Positions 9,655 to 19,735 of a stretch of 64,000 bases of DNA are shown here, in pieces. The stretch is from Nothopassalora personata (lineage: Eukaryota; Ascomycota; Dothideomycetes; Mycosphaerellales; Mycosphaerellaceae), in the NCBI GenBank assembly GCA_033816765.1, contig CM066290.1, forward strand, positions 3,224,001 through 3,288,000, written 5' to 3'. The notes below the pieces were generated by a model. It saw nothing but the letters and a program-made list of their open reading frames with translations. It was not told where the DNA came from and made no database searches. A program made the position numbers and the translations under genes. Position 1 is the stretch's first letter, and each line of letters starts with the position of its first letter.

Positions 9655-12240
9655 ATGCGGCCCAAATTCAATATTCCGAAGCTCGATCTGGTACGAGAGC
9701 CATGCCAAGGCTACGGCGCCATCTGAAGCTGGAGAATGCTGACCATGATACACGTATAGAAGATCAGTTCGCTGCGACCCGATGCCAAGGCATGCCTAGA
9801 TCCCTACGCTCAGTATGCCTCCTCGTCCCCCGAGTCTCGACCTTCCACGCCGAAGAGTGTACGACCCCCAATGGCCCATGACATCGAGGCCGAACTGCGT
9901 GCCGCTTGCACCTACATCGTCACCCACCCGAAGCCGTCGCATGAAGTATGGGCCCAGGATGCTGCCAGGCCAGCGTTGGACTACACTGCCATCAAGGCGG
10001 CAGAGCCAGCGCAAGCGCCAGTACCAGCAGCATTGCCCGCGAGGAGACCGAGTATTCGTGCCAAGGTCGAAGCCAGGCTGGAATCAGTCATGCACGACTC
10101 CGCTCCGGCGTCGTCCAAATACAGTTACAGATCGAATGTACAGACGGAAGAACTATTCAGTCACGAGGATGCCGTTGCGCTGTCGAGCATTGCACGATCA
10201 CGAGCCGACCTATTGATGGCGCCAGAACCACCGAGACACGGCGTATCCAGCGCAGGTACACGCTCCGAGTCTCACTCGCACTCCAGTTCGCAACAGCAGG
10301 TGGTGCTTCCCGCGCATGTCGAGCCTGTGTTCAAAGTACGGACATCAGCTCAATCAGATTCTGTAGGAACAACTGGATCGACGCCGCACACCGACTCTAC
10401 TGATTATCCCTGGTCAACGTCTACTGGCATTACGTCGGCAGTCAATACTCCTGCACGGAGTTCAAAGCGTGCTTCTTCACAGAATGTCGTCTCGGAGCGC
10501 GGGAGTATGTCCAAGGTCGAGACTGTCAATGCCGAGTGGATGAAGCAGGAGTTGGAAAAGCATAGGAAGGCTATCGAGCTGAGGGAGAAAGAGCGAGAGA
10601 AGCTCCTAGAGGAGCAGCACAACTTGATCAAGTTGGACAAGGACAATGCGACAATGCGGACGGTATCGCCACGACACGCGGCAATGTCACAAATGCCTGC
10701 GAGGAAACCTGTCCCCTCTCGGCCTGAGACTAGGCAAGTCAGGGATATGTTGCGGCCGAGTACCCAGCAGGACATACGAGCTGATCCATCAAGCCCGGCG
10801 TCAAAGGGTCGAGGGAGAGCTGATTCTGGTCGTACTGAGCTTAGCCAACCGACTGTGGAGCGAGAAGATCGAGGAAGGATACCGCAGCGATCGAACAGCA
10901 GGTTGCGTAACGTCAGTCGTACGGCGAAGCGGGCCGTTAGCAGAGCGGGCAGCATCACGAACGATATAATAGGACACTATATGCGCCCTGGATCCGAAAC
11001 GAACCCTCAAGGGCCTACCAGTCCCGTCCCAAGACACCGGTCCCCGAGCAGGACTCGGTATATTGCTACCAATGTCAAGGAGTACTTCAGGCCTGGATCA
11101 GCAAGCGGTAGCCGAAAGCCCAGCCTGGATGTAATTCGTGGTCGTAACCAGTCTAACGAGTCATTCCACAGCGCCACTTCAGGCAGACCAGGTTCTGACG
11201 TTTCGCACAAACCGTGGAAAGGCTGGCGACTACAGAACAAGAATATTACGCGTACGACATCGGAGATAAGCAGGCCTGCAAGCGCAGCATCGGGGGAAAG
11301 GCCACGGGAATCATCATCTTCGCACAAGCCTGCGATCGACTTGAATCGAGAATTGCCACCTTTGCCGAGCCTGGACTCGTGGAAGGACGACCCGGAAGCA
11401 CAGAAAGTGGTTGCTGAGGCATCAGTCACAGCCTCAATCGCTCCCGCATACCAAGGTTTCAAGCGAGCACTTTCGAAGAGGGATCTTTCGTGCAGAACGG
11501 TCAACAAACCTTCAAATCAAGAGAAAGTCGCCAGAGCACAATTGGGATCGCCTACATCGCCGCAATCAGAGAAACAGTATTGGGACTCAAGGCGGCTTAA
11601 CCTACAAATCACTACAGACAACTCCGTCCCCAGTCCGCCGCTCGTGTCTTCATGGACTGGACCAAGTCTGGATGAACCTGATTTGCACTATCTATCGATG
11701 ACCAATCTATCTACAACAAGGAGCGCAGAGCCACGGACCAAAAAGCCTTCGGATGATCGACGTCTTTCACGACCTCGAAGTAAAAGCGGCTTGACGACAC
11801 GCCCTGATGTCCCAGCGCTTCAGCTACCACGCAACACGTCTTTCAGCCATGGTCCGGAGCCAGAACGGCCTGCTGTAGTGCTGACTGGCAACCCCAATCT
11901 TGTTCATCATTCTCGGGCTGTTGCCGCTGGACTTGTTGATGACCCAACTCGGGCGCCATCTCCAAGCATCAGCGGGACCATGGGACATTCGCGACAAAAC
12001 AGTAGTGCAGGTCGCAAGCCCAGCATGGATGATCACGCTCGAATGGTAGATCCTCGGTACCAGAATACCGTGGAGCTCCAGGCGAAACAGGCTGCTGATC
12101 GCGAACGGTCAAGAAAGCATTGGTGGAAGAAGCAACACCACAAGCAAGCAAACTGGATGGATCAGGTCATAAAGTCTGGATCTAGGAATGGTATGCTTGT
12201 GGCGGACAATACTGCAAGTTCACCAGTGGCGCGCTTCTAG
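9655..12240 (+). CDS. Large disordered Ser-rich fungal protein
   Basis: Two exons, 9655-9690 and 9760-12240, encode 838 aa. The short first exon encodes MRPKFNIPKLDL. The 69-nt intron has GTACGA...TATAG ends with a GCTGAC branch site, and splicing keeps frame. The protein is largely disordered and rich in Ser, Arg and Pro. It has one helical coiled-coil stretch (EWMKQELEKHRKAIELREKE, about residue 268) and repeated basic HYMRPGSE/EYFRPGSA-type motifs that could be phosphorylation or docking sites. The C-terminus KHWWKKQHHKQANWMDQVIK is unusually Trp/Lys/His-rich and probably conserved. No catalytic domain is seen. A scaffold or signalling role is only a guess. Confidence 0.8.
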
Positions 12241-13118
12241 CTATGGTGTGAAGAGTTGACAGCTTTGAGTTGGACACGTTCGTTTGAAGTCAAGACTTTG
12301 ATCATCGCTGGCGCTGGTTCGCCATACAGGTCTTGACTAGACTAGAGACTCGAATATTGGTGATGTGGAAGCACACTGGGAACATGAATATGGGATTTCA
12401 TGACTACAGCATTGGAGAAGGATAGTCATGTTGATGACGGGCGATAGAAGGCAATGGTCACCAGCACGGAATTTTGGATCGACGTCTCATCCATCAGAAT
12501 AGAGTCCCAGGCGTTGTGCGGGCTGGAAGGTGAATGGATTGCGAATCATTGACTTAGAGATACCACCATCACCACACTCGCTTAGGAGAGGTTTCGTTAA
12601 TGTATGTAGTATTAGTGGCGGAGCGGTGCGCAGAGACGTCGCAGATGCATATGAATCAAGTTACCTATGACCAAGCTTCAGTGTTGCATCATTCAACCTC
12701 TTTGCACCTGCCTGATCGACGGCAGCTTTGTGCGCGACCTGCATGTGACGCCAAGGACGTGCTTTCCCTTCAGCGTCTTTGGCTCAACAAATTAATGACG
12801 GCCGCTTCCATCACCTGCAATTTCAACCACATGATACTACTTCCCAATGGCTCAACGACAACACACTATCACCATCTGCCGCCAGACCGAGACACTTGTC
12901 TCATGACTTCAAAGAAAACCATCAGACATCCGGCCGTCACGATTTGGCGCCGTGACACGCCGGAGCTGACACCATCAGACACACAGACATCCATAGCATC
13001 TCAAGACCGCAGGCGAAGCCACACTCAGAGCATTCAGCAATCCACTCGCGTGACGAACACAGTTCACTGGCGGGGATTAACTTTCACCAACAAACACCTA
13101 GAGGCCTCACCAGCCACA
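12241..13118. other. Gene-free interval, 3' and 5' flanks
   Basis: The interval holds the 3' UTR of the preceding gene and the flank of the gene at 13119. The frame that begins at 12600 runs into the next gene but has no coding character before the ATG at 13119. No repeats or RNA genes were seen. Confidence 0.5.
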
Positions 13119-13708
13119 ATGTGCAAATCTTGGGCGATTCGGTACACTTGTACTCACCTCCTGACATTTCGACTCAGCACCTGCCGCGGCAGCTTCACCA
13201 TCACACCAAGGAAAGCAGCAGAACCGGTGGCAAGCTGCAAGAGCACACCCTCCATCTGCTTTCTTTCCGAGCTCCGATGTGGCCCTTGCTCCAAGACTCG
13301 GAACGAACAGGCATTGGCTCGCAATATTGCTGCGGCGAGAGCGCGTCTCGGCGCTGACGATTGGGATTTGGAGGTGTCAGAGCGCGAGAGTCAGGAGCTT
13401 GACGGGTTGGAAGAAGAGTATGACCAGGATCAGTGGGCGTTTGGAGAAGCAATTTCCTGATCAAGGCAAGATCTTCAAAGAGACTGTGCGGCCGCCGGAG
13501 AAAGGGGTAAGGTCGACTTCGAGAGTAGGTAGCTTGTTCAGGCAGGAGGTTAAATCGGAGGAGGTGGTTGTGAAGGAGGAGCCCTGTCAAGTCTGGCACT
13601 CGGGGTGAGTGGGAGAATTGGGACGAGGGATGGAAGAGTCTTGAACAGGAGATTGAGGAGATGGACGAGGGGAGGAAGGCTGCTGGAATCGAGTACAGCT
13701 TTTCTTAA
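13119..13708 (+). pseudogene. Small Cys-rich fungal gene broken by two +1 shifts
   Basis: The ATG at 13119 opens MCKSWAIRYTCTHLLTFRLS with CTH, CRGSF, CKST and CGPCSKT Cys/His motifs, a plan I associate with small unnamed zinc-ribbon-like proteins of Dothideomycetes. The frame ends early after DQWAFGEAIS. One base later in phase the text continues as LEKQFPDQGKIFKETVRPPE and GSLFRQEVKSEEVVVKEEPC. It then shifts again to GEWENWDEGWKSLEQEIEEM and ends at TAA 13706-13708. Both shifts equal one extra G (in TTTGGAG near 13443 and in the GGGG run at 13602-13605). It may be a fresh pseudogene or an assembly error. A GTGAGT donor at 13605 is a further alternative for the second break. Confidence 0.5.
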
Positions 13709-14085
13709 CTCAACAGCTACATGCCAGGCCATCGAGGAAGAAGACCCTCACAACGATGACGAACAGCGGGAGAAGAGCAGCGTCGATTGGGGAAGCGAAG
13801 TCAAGAGCGAGCCGCAGCCCGAGACTAGAGACTGCGCCTGGCCATCTCGAAGCACTTCGGCTAGAATCAAGATTTTCCAGCCACTCGAGGCGCGGGATAA
13901 GACATCAAGCTTCGAATATATCAGGGAGCAGAAGATCTTGTCCTGTGAACGCGTTGCTATTGCGATTGACGTAGCCTGAAGCGATCTGCGGAATTGCGGC
14001 AGATACACCACATAGCCGTCAGTGCCGCTGATGGAGTTCTTTGTTGGGCAGTCTTCAGCTCAACAAGCACTTCGCAGGGGTTGTC
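13709..14085. other. Unassigned stretch before transposon
   Basis: An acidic open frame ends at TGA 13977-13979 (for example SSVDWGSEVKSEPQPE), but it has no start of its own. It could be a further exon of the broken gene at 13119; no in-phase splice could be found. Nothing else was seen. Confidence 0.35.
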
Positions 14086-14094
14086 TGAGCAGGT

Positions 14095-14429
14095 TCAGTC
14101 TCCGCAACAACCAACCAACCCCAAAGTTGACGATAACTACAGTTGAGGGTTGACCAAAATGGAGAGTTGGTTCACTGGTCGAGGCTTGACTCAAACTTGC
14201 TTGGTTGACAGTTGACTAAAATTTGTCAACTTTAGTTGCAACTCTTCAACTTAGTTGCACTTTTTGCCCCAAAATTGCGCCTCCGGCGGTCTAATGTAGC
14301 CATTATCCCCAGTTGACAACTGCTCAACCAGCGGTTGAGGCTTTTGTCAGGGTTGGTTGACTGGTTGAAGGGGTGCAATGCCAACTAAAGTTGCAACCTT
14401 CAACCGAAGTAGTTGGTTGTTGCGGATAA
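14095..14429. mobile_element. MITE with 9-bp target duplication (Mutator-like type)
   Basis: This is a 335-bp element. The left end contains TCCGCAACAACCAAC and the right end contains its exact inverse, GTTGGTTGTTGCGGA (15-bp perfect core of the inverted ends). It is flanked by the identical 9-mer TGAGCAGGT at 14086-14094 and 14430-14438. A 9-bp duplication is typical of Mutator-like elements. The interior is saturated with GTTGA/TCAAC words and has no ORF of note, so it must have been moved by a transposase encoded elsewhere. Confidence 0.8.
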
Positions 14430-14438
14430 TGAGCAGGT

Positions 14439-15208
14439 CCCTGGGTTCGGACTTCTAAGTAGGACAGTATGGCTCGCCTATTGTCTTTATCTTCTTCGAG
14501 CCTTAAACTGGTGCTTCGGTTGCATCACATGACCCAAGGTCAGACAAATGTTGTGGACAGCTTGGACCTCCACAGATCGCCCTGCTCCAAATCCTGACTT
14601 AGTGGCGAGTTGGAGGATCTTGCTCGCCGCTTTAATCGCCTCTAGGGATCGTCTGCCAACTTTGCTACCCAAGCTAGCGTTCGTGGGGGAAGTTGCACAT
14701 TCGAGCAGATAGCGTTCGCCTAGTCTTCTCGCTGGTCTTGCCAGTATGGTTCTTTCTTATCGTTCCGATCCTTATCGCCCAAGCCAGTATTTGGTAGGCT
14801 TGGAGGCTTGGAATGGCTTGGCGGTGTCAGGAGATCATCTCACAGGATAGCGGTAATGCTGCTCACGAGATGACAGCCGCACTCGTGCATGTATGGTCGT
14901 GGTCCCGTTCCTGCGTCTGTTTTGTCGGTGAGTGGTAATCGGTCTTTCACTTTGCTGTGATGATCCGGAGGGTCTTTTGCACCCGATTTGATCACTCTTG
15001 AGCCGTGAGTATCAGACCTGCCATCAATGATGCTGCAGCCGATGTTACCGTATTGATTTGTCCAAACAGCTTTCGAGTGGAGCCGATACTGAGCACTCGT
15101 CGGTTTTGGAGAATACACGGCGAGGTAGGATTCGTTGTGAGAGTTCCTTTAGCGATGAGGGCCGCGCATTTCAACGCAATCGCAGAGGATTTCCTCATCT
15201 CACCCTGC
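14439..15208. other. Gene-free interval
   Basis: Only short ORFs occur here. A minus-strand stretch at 14487-14690 reads RRSLEAIKAASKILQLA but has no start or family resemblance. The interval presumably includes the 3' UTR of the minus-strand gene ending at 15209. Confidence 0.4.
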
Positions 15209-16453
15209 TCAGCCAAGTGATATGCGAATCTTCTCATGTAGCGCTGCGCAGGTCAATCGGAGCACCTGCTCAGTGCTTGCGCCGGCGTTAGAGCGCGTGA
15301 TGTCAAGGAACACGGTTGCAGGCTCATGCCGTTGATCGCGGATCTGGATGACAACTTTACAGCCGCGCTTCTGGTGCGCATCCATTGCCATGATGACCAT
15401 CGGCGCGATCCAGCTTGCGGCATCGTCGTCGCTAGTGGACTGGATTTGCTCCTCCATCGGCTGGAGCATCTGGATCTGGAGGAAGAGACTCAGCAGACCC
15501 CTCATCTCGTCCCGGAAGAATGTCCACAGGTCCTGCCAGTCCCTTAACGCGCGGCCGTTCAGAGTTGGGTGGCGTGGTACCCGTAGATGCAGGCGGAAAC
15601 GTCGGAAGCTGGCCATGCGCTGCTCTGGAAGCATGAATTTCAAGAAGGTGAAGGCGGCGAAGTTTTGAGTGAACTCAAAGGTGTTCGCGCTGTACAGCGT
15701 ATCGATGGATTCGGAGTAGACCCTTCGACACGTCACCAGAAGGGATAGCAATCCTGTCGCCTCTGGGTAGTCTTCGCGGGGAGCAGGGGACGGACGAACA
15801 GTAGACAAGCCCGAACAGTCTTGATGCATGCCGACGTTGTCGATTTGCTCGGGATGCTTGCAGATGTGGTGCAAGATACGGGCCTTCTGGTTCTGGGCTT
15901 CCAAATGCAGAACGTTGCCGCCAATGACCATCTCATAGATGATCAGTCGGATGTCATAAGGCAGCTTCGTGAGAAAGGCGCTTTGTGACTGATCACTGGT
16001 CTGCTGTTCCGGCTCGAGGGACGACAGAATCTGCAACCTGTGCCACAAAGAGTGTTGCGTGGCATCCAGTGGGCCAGTGAGGCTCCTCTGGCGACGTGGG
16101 CGAGCGGTGTGCAGAAAGGTGCCAAATGGGAGGCCTCGAAATGGTTCGACCTGTCTGTTTGCCCATTGTGTCGAAGGATTGATGTTGACCCACGTTCGCA
16201 AGGCGAGCTCGCCCCACGAGCCTGTGAACATGTCAGCCAAGGGATGACGAACATTGATGGGGCATGGCGAAGCTCTGATACCAAGGTCGACCATTGCTAG
16301 AGTATGCCAACACGAATGTGCGCTCTGTGCAGCCTGACACTGGCTACTGCGAGCAGTGTAATAATGTTCGAGGCTCGAGACTTTACCATGTCCGGCTTCT
16401 GCGGATACGAGCTGCCCAGCTTTCACTGAGTTTACCAGCGTAATGTCACCCAT
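15209..16453 (-). CDS. DUF7730-type fungal protein
   Basis: This single-exon gene encodes 414 aa from the ATG at 16453. The frame is open further upstream without ATG; internal Met codons near 16294 and 16231 are alternative starts. The middle shows the plan of the fungal DUF7730 family: FLTKLPYDIRLIIYEMVIGG (an F-box-like leading helix), then LLVTCRRVYSESIDTLYSAN and TFEFTQNFAAFTFLKFMLP. The C-terminal part has RRFRLHLRVPRH and WQDLWTFFRDEM. Members are widespread in fungal genomes with unknown function. The N-terminal 150 residues look less conserved and may be mis-started or include an unrecognised intron. Confidence 0.72.
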   Translation of the reverse strand: MGDITLVNSVKAGQLVSAEAGHGKVSSLEHYYTARSSQCQAAQSAHSCWHTLAMVDLGIRASPCPINVRHPLADMFTGSWGELALRTWVNINPSTQWANRQVEPFRGLPFGTFLHTARPRRQRSLTGPLDATQHSLWHRLQILSSLEPEQQTSDQSQSAFLTKLPYDIRLIIYEMVIGGNVLHLEAQNQKARILHHICKHPEQIDNVGMHQDCSGLSTVRPSPAPREDYPEATGLLSLLVTCRRVYSESIDTLYSANTFEFTQNFAAFTFLKFMLPEQRMASFRRFRLHLRVPRHPTLNGRALRDWQDLWTFFRDEMRGLLSLFLQIQMLQPMEEQIQSTSDDDAASWIAPMVIMAMDAHQKRGCKVVIQIRDQRHEPATVFLDITRSNAGASTEQVLRLTCAALHEKIRISLG

Positions 16454-17113
16454 CTTGTCCCGCCCTGGGCCTGATGATGACACTGCCACAACACTCGCAA
16501 AAAGTCAGAAGAAAGCCCATGTTCATCATCAGGGAAAGGTGCGGCCATGATCCATCATCAGCAGATTGCCTCTCGGCGACGTGTCACAACAATGTTCGCT
16601 ATTTGTGCAGAAAGCACACCATGGGGGGCGTGAACGCCGGTTCAAGCCTGGTAAGACTACAGCAACGGCTTGTCGGCGGCCATCATTAAGATACGATCTG
16701 TTCTTGGCCTTTACCATGTCTTCTTCTTCTTCTTCTACTACTACTTCTGCTGGCGCATGGCCGTGGTCAAGATCTGAAGATATAGTGTTTGAGGACAATG
16801 CGGGTACTCGTCGTAGACGACGTCGCGACACGCACAACATCTCTACGACGCGCTGCGATGCTCCATTCCCTGCTGCAGTCGAATCCCCGCAGCCTAGGCT
16901 ACATCTCAATGCCGCAAATGCTTAGCTCTCCGATCGAGGTCGCGTGCCTCAAATGGTCCGTGTGGGCGCGAAGAGAAGTTATGGTACAAACACTACAAAA
17001 GAAAGTCTGAACGTTGGGGCGCATCGTCGTTTGGGCGCCGCAACGGCTCGTAGGGAATTTTATGCGACAATATGACCACGTACGACATTGCCATGTCCAT
17101 CTCATCCCAAGCC
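16454..17113. other. Gene-free interval
   Basis: No supported gene was found. An open plus-strand frame at 16566-16925 is mostly low-complexity Ser/Thr and Arg and is not convincing. The stretch next to 17113 should hold the fbp1 3' UTR. Confidence 0.4.
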
Positions 17114-18273
17114 TCATGCCGAGATTCCATGCTTCTTATGGATGTCGATGACCTTCTGCACCTCGTCATAGCTGCCCAGGAAGATACCGCTGCGATCGTG
17201 AATATGCTCCGGGACCACAGTCAACATGCGCCGCATCTTGCTATCGACCGCTTGACCGCCAGCTGCACCGCAAATTAGCGAGACTTCACTTGGGAATGCT
17301 CGTGTAGAATCGACTTACCATTCTCAAACACCATCGCCATTGGACCACACTCGTACAGAATGCGCAATTTTCCCTTGGGCGACTTCTTGTCTGCTGGATA
17401 TGCGAAAATTCCGCCATACAACAACGTGCGGTATGCGTCTGCCACCATCGATCCGATGTATCGTGCAGAGTATGGCTTCTCTGCTTGCTTCAAGGACTCG
17501 ACCCACTCCTTCACTGGCTCTTCCCAGTATTTGCTGTTGCCCTCGTTGCAGCTGTAGATGGCGCGCTTCTTGGGCATGTTCATGTTTGGGTGCGTGAGGA
17601 TGAACTCGCCAAGGGCATTATCCATGGTGAAGCCATTGACCGGACCTCCCTTCATGGTCAGGACGAGCTGTGCGGAGGCACCATACATCGTGAAGCCGGC
17701 TGCTACAAGCTCGCTGCCGGGCTTCAGGAGATCTTCTTTCCTGCCGACCGCGCCTTCCTCGAGTCGGTAGATTCCAAAGATGGTACCTACCGAAACACCA
17801 GCGTCAAGGTTACTGCTACCATCGATCGGATCGCAAGCTACTGCGTATCTCGCGTGTGGGCTGTTCTCGAACACGATCGCTTCCTCATTTTCTTCAGAGA
17901 CCAGGACACGGACACGGCCGGACGATCTCATTGCAGCAATGAACAGATCGTTACCGATGACATCGAGCTTCTTCTGGTCATCGCCAGTGGTGTTAGATGA
18001 GCCAGCAAGACCAGACAGGTTGATCAGCGAAGCTCGGCGGATATAGTACGCTATCGACTTGAAGGAGAATTGCAGGGCATGGCAGAGGAGCCTGTTGCCC
18101 AATGTCAGTCTGGATCCCGCGAGAGAGGATCACGCAACCTACGTGAAGTCTCCAGTAGCTTCAGGATGTCTTGCTTGCTCCTCGCTCAAGAATCTTGACA
18201 GAGTGACAATCTCGGTGTTGATCGATTCCTGGCCCGCCGGCCCGCCCTGTCCTCCGTAGGCTTCGCTGGCCAT
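17114..18273 (-). CDS. fbp1: Fructose-1,6-bisphosphatase
   Basis: This enzyme hydrolyses fructose 1,6-bisphosphate to fructose 6-phosphate, the committed step of gluconeogenesis in the cytosol. Exons are 18273-18143, 18091-17319 and 17262-17114 (350 aa, the usual length). Introns of 51 and 56 nt have GTAGGT...CAG and GTAAGT...CAG ends and keep frame. Motifs in order are ATGDFTLLCHALQFSFKSIA, KKLDVIGNDLF, the metal-binding and catalytic signature DPIDGSSNLDAGVS, MYGASAQLVLT, RYIGSMVADAYRTLLYGG for substrate binding, and the conserved C-terminal block RSGIFLGSYDEV. All active-site blocks are intact. In fungi this gene is normally repressed by glucose, but no regulatory site is identified here. 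Confidence 0.97.
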
Positions 18274-19004
18274 TCTGTCAAATGTGTCCCGGGATTTGGT
18301 CTTGCTCTCGGCTGGAGAAGTCAATGAGCGATGGTCAATCAGGAACAGGAAGGTAGAAAAGTTGAGCTCTGTGAGTTGTGTTCGGCCCAAGGCTCAGTAT
18401 GATATCAGTGAGTGGAGTAGCAGAAATACAGTGGTTCTTCCAGGTTGTTGCTGATCTGCTGACGTGAAGAAGATCAAAGTGACCAGGAGACGACGAATCT
18501 ACTTGACTGGCGGGTAAAGAGTCTAATTACCATGCTTTCTCCCTCTGCAAATGCCGCGGTTATTACGGTCATGGCCTGCCACCAACAACACGGCCATGGA
18601 CGGTTTTGCTCAGAGCCAGCTCTCACGCGCCTGCTCCCCTCCATTTCGCGGGGCAAGCGATTCCGAAGCTTTTTCGTGATCCCGGTTCATCCCGGGCCAG
18701 AGGCCGATGGTTTTCCCGAAGAGACATGATACGTACAGACATCAGCGTCTGCGGGCGGGTGCCACATCGTAGACTGCCTCCGTTGCTATAGCGCGGCGAT
18801 TCACCGACCGTGAGGCGACCTGTGCACCGATCCACGTCGAGCAATGTTCACTGTGTGGATGCCTTCGCCAGCCTCGCAGCCCGAATATAGATCCGTTGAC
18901 CAAAGATACGAAGACACATGTGGCACAGTGCATGCACTGGACTGCCATAATGTACATAGCACTACAATGGTCCTTGCACACTCATTCCTACAGCACATCA
19001 AAGT
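18274..19004. other. Intergenic region upstream of fbp1
   Basis: The interval lies between the fbp1 start and the RIB3 stop, with both genes on the minus strand. It should contain the fbp1 promoter and the RIB3 3' UTR. No further gene, repeat or RNA was found. Confidence 0.5.
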
Positions 19005-19735
19005 TCATGCCTTTTTCGCAAGACCCTCCATGTGCTGTACCAGATCCTCGATGGTTACCACCTTCAAGCCGTACCGCCTTGCGAATGCAAGACATCCATC
19101 CCTCCTCATCATGCCAAAGTTGCCGGCCAACTCTGCCTGGCCTGGAACTTCTTCACCATCTTCTACCATTTCCGCGATGACCGCAACAGGCTCTTTCCCA
19201 GCGAGCTTGCAAAAGTCCACTCCAGCTTCTGTATGACCTTGCCGCACCCTGACACCACCTTCTCTCGCCTGCAATGGTACAATGTGACCCGGCCGTCTGA
19301 ATGCATCCTTCAGCACATCAGGCTCTGCAAGTTTGCGACACGTCAGACTCCGGTCGTGCGCGCTTATGCCCGTTGTAACACCTTCATTCGCGTCTATTGT
19401 GATCGTGTATGCAGTGCGATTAGGGTCAGAGTTGTGAGTCACCATTTGCGGCAGTTCTAATCTTGCGGCCAGAGCGGGCGTTATGGGTGCGCAGAGGTAG
19501 CCTGAGGAGTGTCGGATCATGAAAGCGGCTTTGGCGGGAGAAAAGTCTTGAGCGGCAATTATGAGGTCTCCTTCGTTCTCGCGGGAGGTCGAGTCCATCA
19601 CTATGATCATCTCTCCTTTTGCTATGCAGTGCATCAGTCATGTTGTGAGGTCGTGACTGCTTTCCATTGCTTACAGAATGCTTCAACAGCATCTGGGATT
19701 GTGTCGAAGTTGACGTCTCCATTGACTTGCGCCAT
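19005..19735 (-). CDS. RIB3: 3,4-dihydroxy-2-butanone 4-phosphate synthase
   Basis: This enzyme converts ribulose 5-phosphate to 3,4-dihydroxy-2-butanone 4-phosphate and formate, one of the two feeder branches of riboflavin synthesis. Exons are 19735-19675 and 19621-19005 (225 aa); the 53-nt intron (GTAAGC...TAG) keeps frame. Exon 1 encodes MAQVNGDVNFDTIPDAVEAF. Family motifs are DSTSRENEGDLIIAAQ (acidic metal-binding loop), RHSSGYLCAP, THNSDPNRTAYTITID, TTGISAHDRSLT, RRPGHIVPLQAREGGV and RQGHTEAGVDFCKLAG. It is a stand-alone DHBP synthase, as usual in fungi, not fused to GTP cyclohydrolase II. The length is normal and all motifs are intact. Confidence 0.97.

Noticed and set aside
12600..13118. 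N-terminal extension of the gene at 13119
   Set aside because: The frame is open, but the text is not protein-like and MCKSW at 13119 matches the expected start of such proteins.
13605..13721. GTGAGT...CAACAG intron at the second frame break of the Cys-rich gene
   Set aside because: The splice does not lead into the open downstream frame in phase, while a single extra G explains the text better; kept only as an alternative.
18680..18705. tRNA-like T-arm (CCGGTTCATCCCGG)
   Set aside because: The loop breaks the TTCRANY rule and no D-arm, anticodon arm or acceptor stem pairs around it.
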